Assembly: GCA_009363875.1 (NCBI GenBank)
Contig: CM018690.1
Coordinates: forward strand, 37,143,445-37,207,444
Direction of reading: 5' to 3'
Source of the DNA: Mikania micrantha
Taxonomy: Eukaryota; Streptophyta; Magnoliopsida; Asterales; Asteraceae
DNA length: 64,000 nt
Below are positions 11,631-22,799 of this stretch, one piece after another. The notes beneath the pieces are model-generated. The model saw only the letters and a program-made list of their open reading frames with translations, ran no database searches and was not told the origin of the DNA. The stretch's first letter is position 1. Each line of letters begins with the position of its first letter. A program made the translations under genes and the position numbers.

Positions 11631-13840
11631 AGTATCTATACTATTTAATATATATATGTATATATGTGTGTGTGTGTGTTTACTATTTGAATATAATATT
11701 AATATTTATACTATTTATTTTGGTTGTGTTTTAATATATATATATTAATATACATGTGTGTGTATATATTAATTACTATTTCAATATAATATAAATATTT
11801 ATACTATTCAACTTGGTTGCTTTTTAATATATATATTAATACTAATATTCACTTCATAGGAGCCAAGTCTTATGAAGGTTATGTGAAAATGAGCTCATTG
11901 TCTTGTTACACTATCTGTAGTGGGGAGGTGAGTGGGCGTGAGGGCATGGGTCACGCCTCCATGGCACCATCCACCCCCTACAGATGGGCATTACCAGGCG
12001 TGACGGCATGGAGACGCGAGGGCATGATGGGGGTGATGACCAGGTATACATATGTATGTGAAGGTTGTATGATGATTTTAGTTGTTTACGTGTCGTCTAC
12101 GTAAATTGATAGGACATGATGAATACACATAGCCTTAGGATTAGTTTTTCCCTCGTCTATTAACAGAAGACTTATATGATGGTAAGGACAGGTTCTTTAT
12201 ACATGTCTATGGCTCACATATATTTGCTTTTAGACTACATTATCTTATTATATCATTGTTGTGAGGATGTGATGGTGTGGCGATCTGAAATGGTCTCTTA
12301 AACCATTTTTTAAACCCTATATTCACAAGATTTCCTCTTGTCCTTGCCCTCTTTTAGTTTATAATTTGCATTTCTTATACTTTAAAGTTCACCATTCCCC
12401 TTTGGTGTTAGATTGTTTTTAATTTGGTATACATTTTTTTAACAGCAGTTTGGATCACTACAGGTCATAAACCCACCCGATCATATCTACACCCAATAGA
12501 AGGAAACCCATCATATGTGAGATAAAATCCCCTAGCAACATGTAACACATATTTTGTCCATGTCAGGACTTGAACCCGTGACATCCCCAATATTAAAGTC
12601 ACATGGTACCCCCTTCAACAACTTGGCCTAAGGATCATTGGTTTTTAATTTGGTATTAGTTGGGTACAATCGTCACAACCAATGGAGACGAAGGCCACAC
12701 GTTGAGGTGTCGTAAAGGCTAGTTTGTTAAAGACGAGCAAACACTCATACAGGAGTAGGTTACCGATGTCGAAGTGTCAGTAAAAAATAAGAGTAGAACT
12801 CCGTTCCATACTATCTTAATAGATAGGAAAAGTCAGATGTCGAACCATGAATAGTATTGTGGAAAGTGTTGTTGAATGTCATTAATAAACTATTTAACAT
12901 AATGTAAAATCCTTTGGTTTGGTTGTTTATTGAAATTGAAAAGACAATTGCAAGTAGTTTAAATGATTTTAAATAATTATAAAAAGAGTGATTCCTCTAG
13001 GATTAAAATTTAATGTGAAATTCATAAATTATTTCTCAAATTGTAACAATCACATAGATTAAGTTATTTAATCAACTGTGATTAAAAAATACTTGTTGTT
13101 TCGATAGCAAAACAATGAAAGAATATCATATAATAATCAATTATAATATATGATTAAAAAGCAATTCAAAATGAATAGTATATTTTTGATATTTTATTAT
13201 ATAAAAAATTAAATGAAATTAAATAGTTTTTGATATGTTGCTATATATAATTACACATAAGCAACTCAAAAGGAATAGTATATTTTGATATTTTATTGTG
13301 TATATATAATTAAATGAAATTAAATAGTAATATATATATATATATGTGTATTAAATAGTAAAAATAAATAATATATATATATATATATATATTATTATAC
13401 TGAATAGTAAAAGGTGTATATATATAGTGAAAAAAACATGGTTCGTAAAATTGAATGATAAATATATTGAATCACCATAAGTTTTTTTAATTTTGAAAAG
13501 TAGTAAACAGAAATAAGGTCATTAAATTTGAGAGATTTGCTTAGAGATTTTGTTTTTTACTAAATCTGAGAAATTAGCTTAGATATATGGGTTTTGTTTT
13601 AATTCAACCGATTGGTTGTTGTTGAAAAAGATTTTATGAGTAATTTTTTATATTATTTTTGTAACGTATTTTGTGTGGATTTTGTATGATTTTATGTTTT
13701 TATAAAAAAATTGTATAGAGTTCGTGATTAGGAATTTTATTTTACTATGTAATTTATGCTTTTTCAAATGATATATAATATCTGTTCTCGAGAGTGTACT
13801 GTGATAATCCGCCGCAACGCGCGAGGGAGAAAAAACCTAG
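11246..13840. mobile_element. 2.6-kb fold-back structure with Helitron-like ends
   Basis: The left end reads CTAGGTTTTTCCCCGCCG and the right end GCGCGAGGGAGAAAAAACCTAG. About 280 bp of the left arm (11246-11530) pairs with the right arm (13580-13840) in inverted orientation, for example CATAAAATCATACAAAATCC on the left with its reverse complement on the right. The end motif (GC-rich hairpin, short A run, CTAG before T) is like a plant Helitron 3' end, present here in both orientations. The interior has AT microsatellites, roughly 105-115-bp tandem duplications (11680-11850, 13150-13330) and a SINE. No transposase frame is seen. Confidence 0.7.
12431..12640 (-). mobile_element. tRNA-derived SINE (family 2), minus strand
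   Basis: Read on the minus strand it has a perfect B box, GGGTTCAAGTCC, an A-box-like TAGGCCAAGTTG, a body with GTAGATATGATCGGG, and ends with TGCTGTTAAAAAAA. A perfect 16-bp target-site duplication, GTTTTTAATTTGGTAT, flanks it at 12415-12430 and 12641-12656. It lies inside the fold-back structure, so it inserted later or together with it. Confidence 0.9.
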
Positions 13841-14277
13841 TTGCATAATATTAAACCCAATCACAATCTAATATATCCTAATTACTATAAATCTCAGGAA
13901 TTGAAATACAACAAATTAGGCTTAAGATAAAAATCAAATCTTTACAATAAAATGATTAAATAACAAGAAAAAAACATCGAATGCTTAGATTGCACGTTCC
14001 AAATAAGTATATACTAATATAATCTGGTCACTTACAATAATCCTCCTCCCGAAGGAAACCATGAAAAATTTAGCCGCTCATCTCGTTGAATTGATGTTCA
14101 GATCTTGATTGGATCTGTATTTGGGATGATTTGGCAGTGATTGGATGGAAGATAATGGTCAAAAAGCTTCGATTTTGACTTTATTGGTCGTTCAAAATCG
14201 CCTGGAATCTACCGGGGTGGAAGAAGATCATCAAAAACCCTAAAAACGCGTTTTTATAGGTCCAGAATTTTTCAGGA

Positions 14278-14420
14278 CCGTAAGCTATAGTCTGTCCGTA
14301 AGCTACAATTGAAACTTTATGTTAAGGTAGACCGTAAGCTATGGCCAGCCCGTAAGCTATGGTCTATAGGTTATGTTAGAAAGTGCAGTAGGCTATGGTC
14401 AGCCCGTAAGCTATGATCTA
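14278..14420. repeat. Clustered CCGTAAGCTA repeats
   Basis: The motif CCGTAAGCTA (followed by T or C) occurs about five times in 140 bp, with one further degenerate copy (CAGTAGGCTATGG), separated by short variable stretches with CCAGCCCGTAAGCTATG as the fullest form. The surrounding AT-rich sequence has no frame. Origin unknown, possibly part of an LTR. Confidence 0.6.
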
Positions 14421-14570
14421 GCCAGATTTCTTCCTAACTTGTTTTGTTCATATATTTCTCATTTTAGGTCCGTTTCACGCCTCGTAAAAACCTAAATCTT
14501 CGTATGGGATGTAATATCAAATTTGGGGGGGGGGGTGAAGGTGTAGTATCAATTTTTTTATCTGTTAGTT

Positions 14571-14770
14571 ACTGATTTTTTTATAATCTAGTTGTATCTT
14601 GGCGTCCAGGAACCAAATGGACCTAAGTTTAAATCCTACAAGGGGATTTTCTCAAATTATTAAGTTTTATCTATAACTGATGACTTTGTGGTAGATATGA
14701 TCGGATGATACTTCTGGTGGCACAATGATACTCCAGTGATCCCAAAATTAGTCGTTCAAAAAAAGGGTTA
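14571..14770 (+). mobile_element. tRNA-derived SINE (family 2), plus strand
   Basis: It shares with the copy at 12431-12640 the segments AGGGGATTTT, GTAGATATGATCGG and CCAGTGATCCC, and ends GTCGTTCAAAAAAA. The B box is diverged (AAGTTTAAATCCT). No clear target-site duplication was found. Confidence 0.65.
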
Positions 14771-15726
14771 GTGATATTTGAGTTATTTATGAGATACTTG
14801 ATGGCAAATTTTAATGGTCGTTCAATTTAGGGATCATTGGTATTCTAAATTTTGAAGAAGTAGGAATTTTCTAAAAGTTAAAGATCATTTGTGCAATATT
14901 AATATAATACATGGACCAAAAGTGTAATTCATCCAAAAAAGTATTTTTTTTCTAAAGTAATTGGATTTTTTTAATTATAACTCGTTAACAAAATACTAAT
15001 AATATCAAAATTCATGTTTCTATACAAATTTTAAAAAATTATTATTAACATGTTAATAGGCTGGTGTTTTCATCTTATATGATAAAGCCATTTTGGTAAC
15101 TTTTAATAAAATTAACAAAAAAATGTAAGAATAGTTAGCTTAAAAGACATAACCTACAGCAATTTGTTTAAATAAAAGAGAAAATATGTATTTTTTAAAG
15201 ATAAATGATGTAACTGCAATCACTATTTTGTGTGTCTAGTAGGCTGAAAAGAATGAGTGAATTTAATACAATTTATTAAAAATGATAAAAAAATTCTGAT
15301 TCAAAATAAATAGAATTTATCAATTTTCACATTGTTATCCAACTACAAACAATAACATGTTTGATGAATGAATCGGGTAATAAAATAGTTTTAACTTAAA
15401 TATATCAAGTGTTGGTAAATGAATCGGGTAATAAATCAGGGCATTTGTCTGACTAATGTTCAAGTAATGGGACGACTCATAGGACGAAGCATGAGTCGAG
15501 TTGTAGTTTGGGTCATAGGTTCAGTCACGGTTTAGATGATGGGTTGGGTAATAAGGTCTTCTCGTGGTTTGTGCGATAATTCTATCGTATTTGTGTCATA
15601 GGTTTTTGGTTATAGGTGAGGGCATGGATCAGTGATAAATTGCATAACAATTATTATATCGCAAGATGGGATAGTAAAATACTAAAATAGAAAATCAAGG
15701 AAAACATATGAAATGCAAGGGAAAAC
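14771..15726. other. AT-rich spacer, no gene seen
   Basis: It contains a loose repeat of ATGAATCGGGTAATAAA (about 15365 and 15418) and GGGTCATAGGTTC-type motifs to 15640; similar GGGTCATGGGTCAGG wording recurs near 29420. No coding or RNA feature is supported. Confidence 0.5.
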
Positions 15727-15947
15727 CAAGGGCTTTTAGCCTAATGGTTACCCTCTTGACTTTCTTATGAGAGGTCTTGGGTTCGAATCTGGGCTGAGGC
15801 ATATTTGCTGAAGCAAGGTCAGGGGTTTACCCAGTTGTGGAGTTCCTTCTGAGGTGGGCTCGGGCATACGCCCCAGAGTGTCAAATCCGAGGAGACGGTT
15901 GAAATCCCGTCTTGGGTGTCGTTGTACCAAGCCGTTCAAAAAAAAAG
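15727..15947 (+). mobile_element. tRNA-derived SINE (family 1), best copy
   Basis: It has an A box, TAGCCTAATGGTTA, and a perfect B box, GGTTCGAATCT, about 40 bases apart. The body carries GGTGGGCTCGGGCATACGCC, then AGAGTGTCAAATCC, then GACGGTTGAAATCCC, and it ends GCCGTTCAAAAAAAAA. This is the least diverged of the three family-1 copies. The flanks share only an imperfect GGGAAA. Confidence 0.85.
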
Positions 15948-15989
15948 AGGGAAACAACTTGTAATTATTATATATATTAATTTGCAAAG

Positions 15990-16057
15990 ATTCGTTTCCT
16001 CACATAAACACTATTCACTCATATATACATACATTACATGTATCTATCCAAACTATC
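15990..16057. repeat. Pre-insertion minisatellite unit left of the big Gypsy element
   Basis: The sequence from CTCACATAAACACTATTC to CCAAACTATC also occurs at about 28248-28310, and its second half again at about 28355-28393. The Gypsy element at 16058-28196 therefore inserted into a local tandem repeat. CTATC at 16053-16057 is its target-site duplication. Confidence 0.8.
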
Positions 16058-19000
16058 TGTCACACCCCGAGCCGGCGGAATAGGATCGGTTGTCCCGTCG
16101 GGCGGAAGGTTCCCGGGGCGCGATATCGTGAGTGATAATCGGATTGATCAGATTGTTTTATGGCACATGATACATAAATGAGAAATGCTAAATATGATAG
16201 AATTACAAAGTTAAATTACATCAGTATAGTTTATAATTTAACAATGTAAATCTACTGTTAACATCATAGGTTTCTATCTTGTATCTACACAAGATATACA
16301 AACTGATACATGTAATGATGTCTTCAAAATATGCAAGTCCAAAATACTAGGTATTCTATTTGAAGTCCTAGTCCAGAAGTAATGACTCCCTAATTGACCT
16401 GTTCGTCACCTGAGAAGTCATGCAAAAAGATCAAGTCAACACATGGTTGGTGAGTTCATATAGTTTTGAAATTTTGAAAATGTTTTGAACCCTTCTTTCG
16501 GTAAAGACCCAAACCTCATTAACACCACATGTATCATCCAGATCGGTATGCTTATATATAGGGCATACCCCTGGGTCAAGGCTACAACCCCGCCCAGACG
16601 ACGTCCCACCACATACTAATCCGCATAGGACATTGTTGTTAATGATAATTAAGCGTTTTTACCTACCATACACTTTTAAACACCCATGATTCCTCTGTTC
16701 TCTGTTCCTGTAATTGCAATCATTTGAAATCTCTCTTGATTTCACATGTTCATCATACAAATATGATTAAAACAGCAATTGTAGAATTAGTTATAAATGC
16801 TTAATTTAAATAAATAAGTAAACATTCAATAAAATCTAAGTCCTAATGATTGGGGCCTATGGTCAACTCGAGTAGACTAGTCTGTCAATCAAGGTACTTA
16901 GTAGTGAAGGAGAGCTGTAAATCTCATCAAACATGTGACCTATAATCAATCAGTCTAGCTAGGACATCTTTTGATATATAGGCTTTCATAGTTCTTTAGA
17001 CCGTCCATAGTTCTTTAGTTCTTTAGTTCTTTGGCACATGTTATCTTTGAGCATTTCCCAGATTTCCCCTTAAAATAGTTCTTTGTACTTAGTTCTTTGA
17101 AATAGACCGTAAGTTCTTTGACATCCCACTCTTGGAAATAGTTCTTTGAAAATAGATCGTTAGTTCTTTGAGAATAGACCGTTAGTTCTTTGACATTACA
17201 CACCCTTGAAATAGTTCTTTGAAAATAGACCGTTAGTTCTTTGACATCACACACCCTTGAAATAGTTCTTTGAAAATAGACCGTTAGTTCTTTGACATCA
17301 CACACCCTTGAAATAGTTCTTTGAAAATAGATCGTTAGTTCTTTGAAATAGACCTTTGAAAATAGTTCTTTGTTGAGATCTTTAGTTCTTTGAAAATAGT
17401 TCTTCGAAAATAGTTCTTTAATTGAAACAGTTTACCTAAACAGGAGTCTAGGATAACAGTTATACAAGTAAAACATATAAAAGCATTCAAGTAAACAATT
17501 TACATAAAACAGTTTACGCATGCTTCTCAGCCCCGCGTTTTAAAACAAAATGTTAGAAAAGGGGCAATGAACTCACCTGTGTTGCTTTGTAATGAATTAC
17601 CACAAAATGCGCGCTCGTTGTTGTATGTAGTTGTAATATTCACGATCCTGTATTGATTTCACGTCGTTTGCATCTTGTTAGTACAAGTTTATAAAGTTTG
17701 ATGTGCCTATGTGTGGGTTTTAGTCCTAAGGTCGACTAACACACGTAAGACTTAGTCATGATCACCGTTCGGTCCTTTACATAAGTTTTAAGTTAATAAC
17801 ATTGTAAGTTATTACTTTGTAACTTTGAAATTGACTCATTCTTGCACTTGTACACTTTGATCTTATGAAATGTGTTAACCCATATGGTTTGAAATGAAGT
17901 GTGGACCGAACTATGTGACCAAGTCAAGTATTGGGCCTCTAAGTAACTAGTTGGGCCCTAGGCCCAAACCTATGGGCCTCGGACTGTTCTTGAACAACTG
18001 AAAGTGTTAGGTCATGATAGGACATGTGGATCAATGATAGGTGTTGTAGAAAGACAAAGGCCCGGTCAATGTTGCAAGGCCTAGTGACTAGGTGGTCTGG
18101 TGGCCTTGATTGGGCCCCGAGGGCCTTGTTGGGCCAGGGGTAGGCTCAGCCAAGAATTGTTGGGCCTGAGGTCCAAATGAGCTGTAGGATGCATGTTTGG
18201 ACCAGAATGAGGTTGTTGGCCAAGTGAATTACAAGGTGGCCTCAAAGTTAGGACATGGCCTTAAGAGTGGCCTTGTATCAAGCTCTGTGTGGGCCTCGGG
18301 CTGATTTTGCTGGGCCCAATGAGTTTTGTCTCAGGCCTTCACTAAGATAGTTCATAGGCCAAGTTGGGCCTTGCTTACAATGGGCTGAACAACTATGGGC
18401 CTAAGAATTTGGGCTATTGGCCGGTTGAGGCACAATTTGGGCCTAATGATCCCATGGTTCAACTAAGTAACTATTGGGCCTATACATGGGCCAGACTGTT
18501 AGACTAAGTGAATTGGGAGGTGATTGGGCCTTAAGATCTTATTGGGCCTTGATTACTATATGGGCCCAAATGGGTGGCAAAGGCCTAGTTTACTTGGCCT
18601 TTGGGCCCATGTACAGGTTACTTGGGCCATGATGGGTCAAAGGCTATATTTTACCTTAAATTGAGTCTGGGCCTACTGGGCTAAGCTGGGCCTGGTCATT
18701 CCCTGTTGGGCCAAGGAAGTTCTTGGCTTAGGCCACCTTGGCCTTATGGTGGCCAAGGGCTGTTGCTGTGGTCCTTATGGCCGAATGAGTAGTGCTGGTT
18801 GCTTGGGCGAATGAGGTTCACCGAATGAAGGGGAGGCCCGAATGGAAACTGGTTTGGCCGCATGTGGCCTGAGGTTGGCCGCATGGGAGGCCATTCGGCT
18901 AAGGGATGGCCGAAGGTGGCCTGGGGTTGGCCGAATGTGATAACACTCGAATGGGGGTAGGGCCTGGCGAAGGAATACTCCGAATGATTGGTGGCCGCAT

Positions 19001-20372
19001 GAGGCCATTCGACTAGTGAGTGGCCGCGAATGAGGCCATGCGGTTGGCCATTCGGCTAAGTCACTCGGCTGGCCATGCGGCTGGTCAAGGGCCTTTCGGC
19101 CGAATAGGAGCAGAAAGAAGGGCTTCGAATGAGGCCTTGGGGCCATTCGGCCGAATGAAGCTCCAAATGGTTGAGGGCCCGAATAGGAAATGGCGAATGG
19201 GGCTTGGCGAAGGGGTGGCCAGTCGGCCTTGGCCATTCGACCTTGGCCATTCGGCCTGGCCCTCATTCGGCCAGCTGAGGGTTGGTTCGGCCGAGACTAG
19301 GCCAAGAAATGGCATCTTCCATTTCAAGGGTTTTTCAAGTGTTTTGAGGTTTGAGGGTTCTAAGGTTAGTCCTTGTGGTCATGTGGCTCGAGTTTGAAGG
19401 CCTTTGGCCGGCTAGAAAGATGGGGTGACCAAGAGGTTAGAAAACCCTAATTTTCGCAACTTTGAACACGATTTTTACCTCGATTCAGTGGGTTTCAGGG
19501 CAGATCCTTTGTACTTTCGTGTAGAGGGTGATGAGAGCTTCAAATAGGTTCAAAGATGGGGTGATTTGGTGAAGAAATGAAGAAGTTATGAAGGTTTGAA
19601 GTTTGAAATGGGTGAGGTTTTATCAAAAATGGGATTTTGAGATTTGGGGGAAGAAGATGAAGTGAAAAGTGAGAATTTTGACTCACTTGTGGTATTTATA
19701 CTACGAGTGAGTTCGGGTTCGTTTTCGTTGCTCGGTTCGCGTTTTCGTTACGTTTCCGGAACGTAACGCGCGTATTTATGGACTTAAATTAAACAGTTTT
19801 AATTAATCAATTTTGATGAGTTTCAAAATTGTAAAATATTATTTATTTAGTTTTAATAATTTAAAGTCGTTCGTGTCGTGCTTTCGTTTTCGTTTCGTCA
19901 GAACGCGTCGCCATCGCGCGTATTCGTTTGAATCGTCATTCAAACGAACACGACAATGGTTTTGCTTTCAGACTCTTGTTTTCTACTTTTCAGTTATTAT
20001 TTCAGAACGTTAAACTATTAGAATCATTCGTACAGATCGTCACCTATACGAATAATTCGTCGGTTTAACTTTCTAGAACAATAACTATTAGAATTTTGTT
20101 TCATTTCACCTCACATACGTTTATACATAATAAAATCCTAACAATTAATCATATGATGGTTCTGTATTGCCAGATGGTTATCTGACTCTAGAACCATTGT
20201 TCTGAGCTTGTTTCTCTGAAATAACTATGACTTTACTGTTTTGATAACATGAAATGATACTGATCTTAACATGAATATGAAATACACTGAATTATATAAA
20301 GTTCGTACCTGATTACTGTTCACGTACTGTTACGATCACTGTTCCGGTGACGGTTCCGGCACTGATGTTACA
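16058..20372 (-). repeat. 3' LTR (left) of the young Gypsy element
   Basis: It contains, on the plus strand: a 51-bp minisatellite at about 17000-17420 with AGTTCTTTGA and AATAGACCGTTAG motifs; a stretch with about twenty TGGGCC motifs (17935-18720); a GGCCGAATG/GCCATTCGG-rich stretch (18780-19290); and a minus-strand TATAAATA at 19693-19700. The apparent proteins here are side effects of these repeats, whose units are multiples of three or low complexity. Confidence 0.92.
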
Positions 20373-20406
20373 GTCTCCCCTTGTTAGAGAAATTTCGTCC
20401 CGAAAT

Positions 20407-21603
20407 TTAAGAGTTGTTATCGGGTACGGCTTCCTCTTCAAACAGTTGGGGATACTTTAACTTCATGTGATCTTCACGTTCCCAAGTAAACTCGGGTCCG
20501 CGCCTTGAGTTCCAACGAACCTTTACTATCGGAATACGGCTTCGCCTCAGTTGCTTGACCTTGCGATCCATAATCTCTAAAGGTTCCTCAATAAAGTGTA
20601 ACTGATCATCAACTTGAATTTCTCCGATTGGGATGACGAGTGATTCGTCAGCAAGGCATTTCTTTAAGTTAGAGACGTGAAACACGTCATGCACACCAAT
20701 GAGTTCATCCGGTAATCTCAGTCTATATGCTACAGGACCAATACGTTCGATGATTTCGAACGGTCCAACATATCGTGGTGCTAACTTGCCTTTATTCCCA
20801 AAACGTACTACGCCTTTCCATGGGGAAACCTTTAACATGACACGGTCTCCCACTTGGAATTCCAACGGCTTGCGCCGTTTGTTAGCGTAACTCTTTTGTC
20901 TACTCCTTGTTGCTTGTAGCCTTCTCTGAATCTGAGCTATCTTGTCAGTGGTTTCTTGAATAAGTTCTGGCCCAGTGATTCGATTGTCTCCAACTTCAGT
21001 CCAACAGATCGGTGATCGACATTTCCGGCCATAGAGAGCCTCGAATGGTGCACATCCGATACTGCTGTGATAACTGTTATTGTAGGAGAACTCAATCAGT
21101 GGCAAATGGGAATCCCAATTTCCACCAAAATCCAAAATGCAGGTTCTTAACATGTCCTCTAGGGTTTGAATCGTACGTTCACTTTGACCATCCGTTTGTG
21201 GGTGGTAAGCTGTACTCAGATTCAACTGCGTCCCTAGAGATTTCTGCAAGGATTGCCAGAACCTTGATGTAAATCTGCTGTCTCTATCAGAAATAATTGA
21301 CAATGACACACCATAGCGTACCACTATCTCGTTGATGTACAATCTTGCCAGTTTATCCATCGTGAAGGTTTCACGCATCGGCAAGAAGTGAGCAGATTTT
21401 GTTAAACGGTCGATGATCACCCAGATTGTATCATGACCACTGGAAGTGCGGGGTAGCTTGGTAATGAAGTCCATAGCTATTTGTTCCCACTTCCAGAGTG
21501 GAATCTCAGGCTGTTCCGGTAAATCAGACGGTTTCTGGTGTTCCGCTTTTACTCTTGCACACGCAAGACATCTGCCGACGTATTCAGCTATGTCTTTCTT
21601 CAT
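20407..21603 (-). CDS. Ty3/Gypsy integrase with C-terminal chromodomain
   Basis: This 398-residue frame is the C-terminal half of a Gypsy polyprotein. The remains of the zinc-binding part (CLAC, residues 13-16) are followed by the integrase core with D45 (AMDFITKL), D106 (IISDRDSRF) and E142 (GQSERTIQ), exactly 35 residues between the last two as in active retroviral-type integrases. Next come YGRKCRSP, the GPF/Y-type segment APRYVGPFEI and a C-terminal chromodomain (about 345-390, VKVRWNSRRGPEFTWE). Integrase inserts the cDNA; the chromodomain steers it to chromatin marks. Upstream the frame continues as FYWWPG but meets a stop just before it (VHSDADKMY, stop, EFQRFYWWPG), so the zinc domain is cut. 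No RT precedes it. Confidence 0.93.
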   Translation of the reverse strand: MKKDIAEYVGRCLACARVKAEHQKPSDLPEQPEIPLWKWEQIAMDFITKLPRTSSGHDTIWVIIDRLTKSAHFLPMRETFTMDKLARLYINEIVVRYGVSLSIISDRDSRFTSRFWQSLQKSLGTQLNLSTAYHPQTDGQSERTIQTLEDMLRTCILDFGGNWDSHLPLIEFSYNNSYHSSIGCAPFEALYGRKCRSPICWTEVGDNRITGPELIQETTDKIAQIQRRLQATRSRQKSYANKRRKPLEFQVGDRVMLKVSPWKGVVRFGNKGKLAPRYVGPFEIIERIGPVAYRLRLPDELIGVHDVFHVSNLKKCLADESLVIPIGEIQVDDQLHFIEEPLEIMDRKVKQLRRSRIPIVKVRWNSRRGPEFTWEREDHMKLKYPQLFEEEAVPDNNS

Positions 21604-22799
21604 TCCCGGCCACCAATAAAATCTCTGAAATTCTCAGTACATTTTATCGGCGTCCGAATGCACTAATTTTCTGGATTGACTTATTACCGCAATCCACCAT
21701 TTTGGCGGTAGGCATTTCATCCAGTTTATTTCAAATTGTCTTTCTGTTCTATCACCTGACACACTCCTTAAAGCTTTCATAAGTGACTCTGACAACTCTG
21801 AATCTTGATCGTCTGGTTAAGATTCTCACGTCACATGGTGAATTCTTAGGTTATTTGATATAACCGTATACATACTTCACCATTTGTTTAATCTGTTCTC
21901 AACTTTGAAAGTGGACTTATATATCGGGAAGGTCTACTTAAGATATGGTATTACTATTGGAATAAAGATAATGGTCTATCCCTTCTAAGTAATACTATAC
22001 TCACTGTGAGGTGATGTATATTTATCTTACTTTTACCCGGAAGTCATGTGTCTTTCGGAACTCATTGTAACTGTTGTTCCAACTGTTACTTATTCTCATC
22101 CTAATTTCCAAATGAAAGAAATCAGGATAGGGTTGTCATTCCTTTAACAGCTCCAGAATATACCTGAGATGTCTTTCGCGTTCTGTCTTTCTATTAAAAT
22201 GATTTAGTAAGTCATCCCTAACGATAATGATAAACTAATCCAGATACAGTTTGCATACTCAGTTCATGAAGCCCATGAAAATCATATATGCATTCTTCTA
22301 TCCGAAAGGCATTATTGTAACTTGAAATGCCCATATTTCATTCGGAATGTTGTCTCTTGTCATATCCTCGTCTTGCACTCACAACTGGTTTCTCCTGATC
22401 CACTTATCTTGTTTTAAATAAGACTCAGCATTGTCCTAACATTCATGCTTTACTAACGCCATTAAACCATAGTTCTCTAATTAAAGTAACTCAAAATTTT
22501 AAGAGGTTCAGGTGGAAGGTGGAAGCTGACACACTAACTTGGACATTTTGAACTCCTATGAGTTTTAGTGTTCTATTTAACCTAAGTTCTCTTCTTAAAT
22601 ACTGTATTTAAAATGTAATTGTGGATTCCTCTATCTTTATTTAATCTTTTAATGCTTACTTAACCTAAAGGTTCCTTAAGTTATTATTACGACTATCTTT
22701 TGACACTAACTTTGTTTACGACTATCATAATTTATTGTTTCTAAAATTACCACAGACCATGCAGTTCTAATTAATACACCAATAAATAACTTTACTGCA
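21604..22799 (-). other. Non-coding filler between gag-like ORF and integrase
   Basis: Protease, reverse transcriptase and RNase H should lie here, but apart from about 60 bases of integrase zinc-domain remnant (21604-21665) the stretch is AT-rich with no domain motif in any frame. The polymerase block was either deleted and replaced or lost with unrelated sequence filled in. Because the LTRs are almost the same, this state probably predates the insertion. Confidence 0.7.

Noticed and set aside
11817..12104. 95-residue ORF with Gly/Met-rich text
   Set aside because: It starts in AT microsatellite within the fold-back structure and has no recognisable motif.
17015..17305. 96-residue minus-strand ORF (also at 24839-25129)
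   Set aside because: It is the read-through of a 51-bp minisatellite (17-residue repeat) within an LTR and has no domain.
18775..19397. Overlapping ORFs of 64-163 residues on both strands (also at 26599-27221)
   Set aside because: They come from GGCCGAATG-rich low-stop sequence in the LTR; frames on both strands are open at once, as expected for composition bias.
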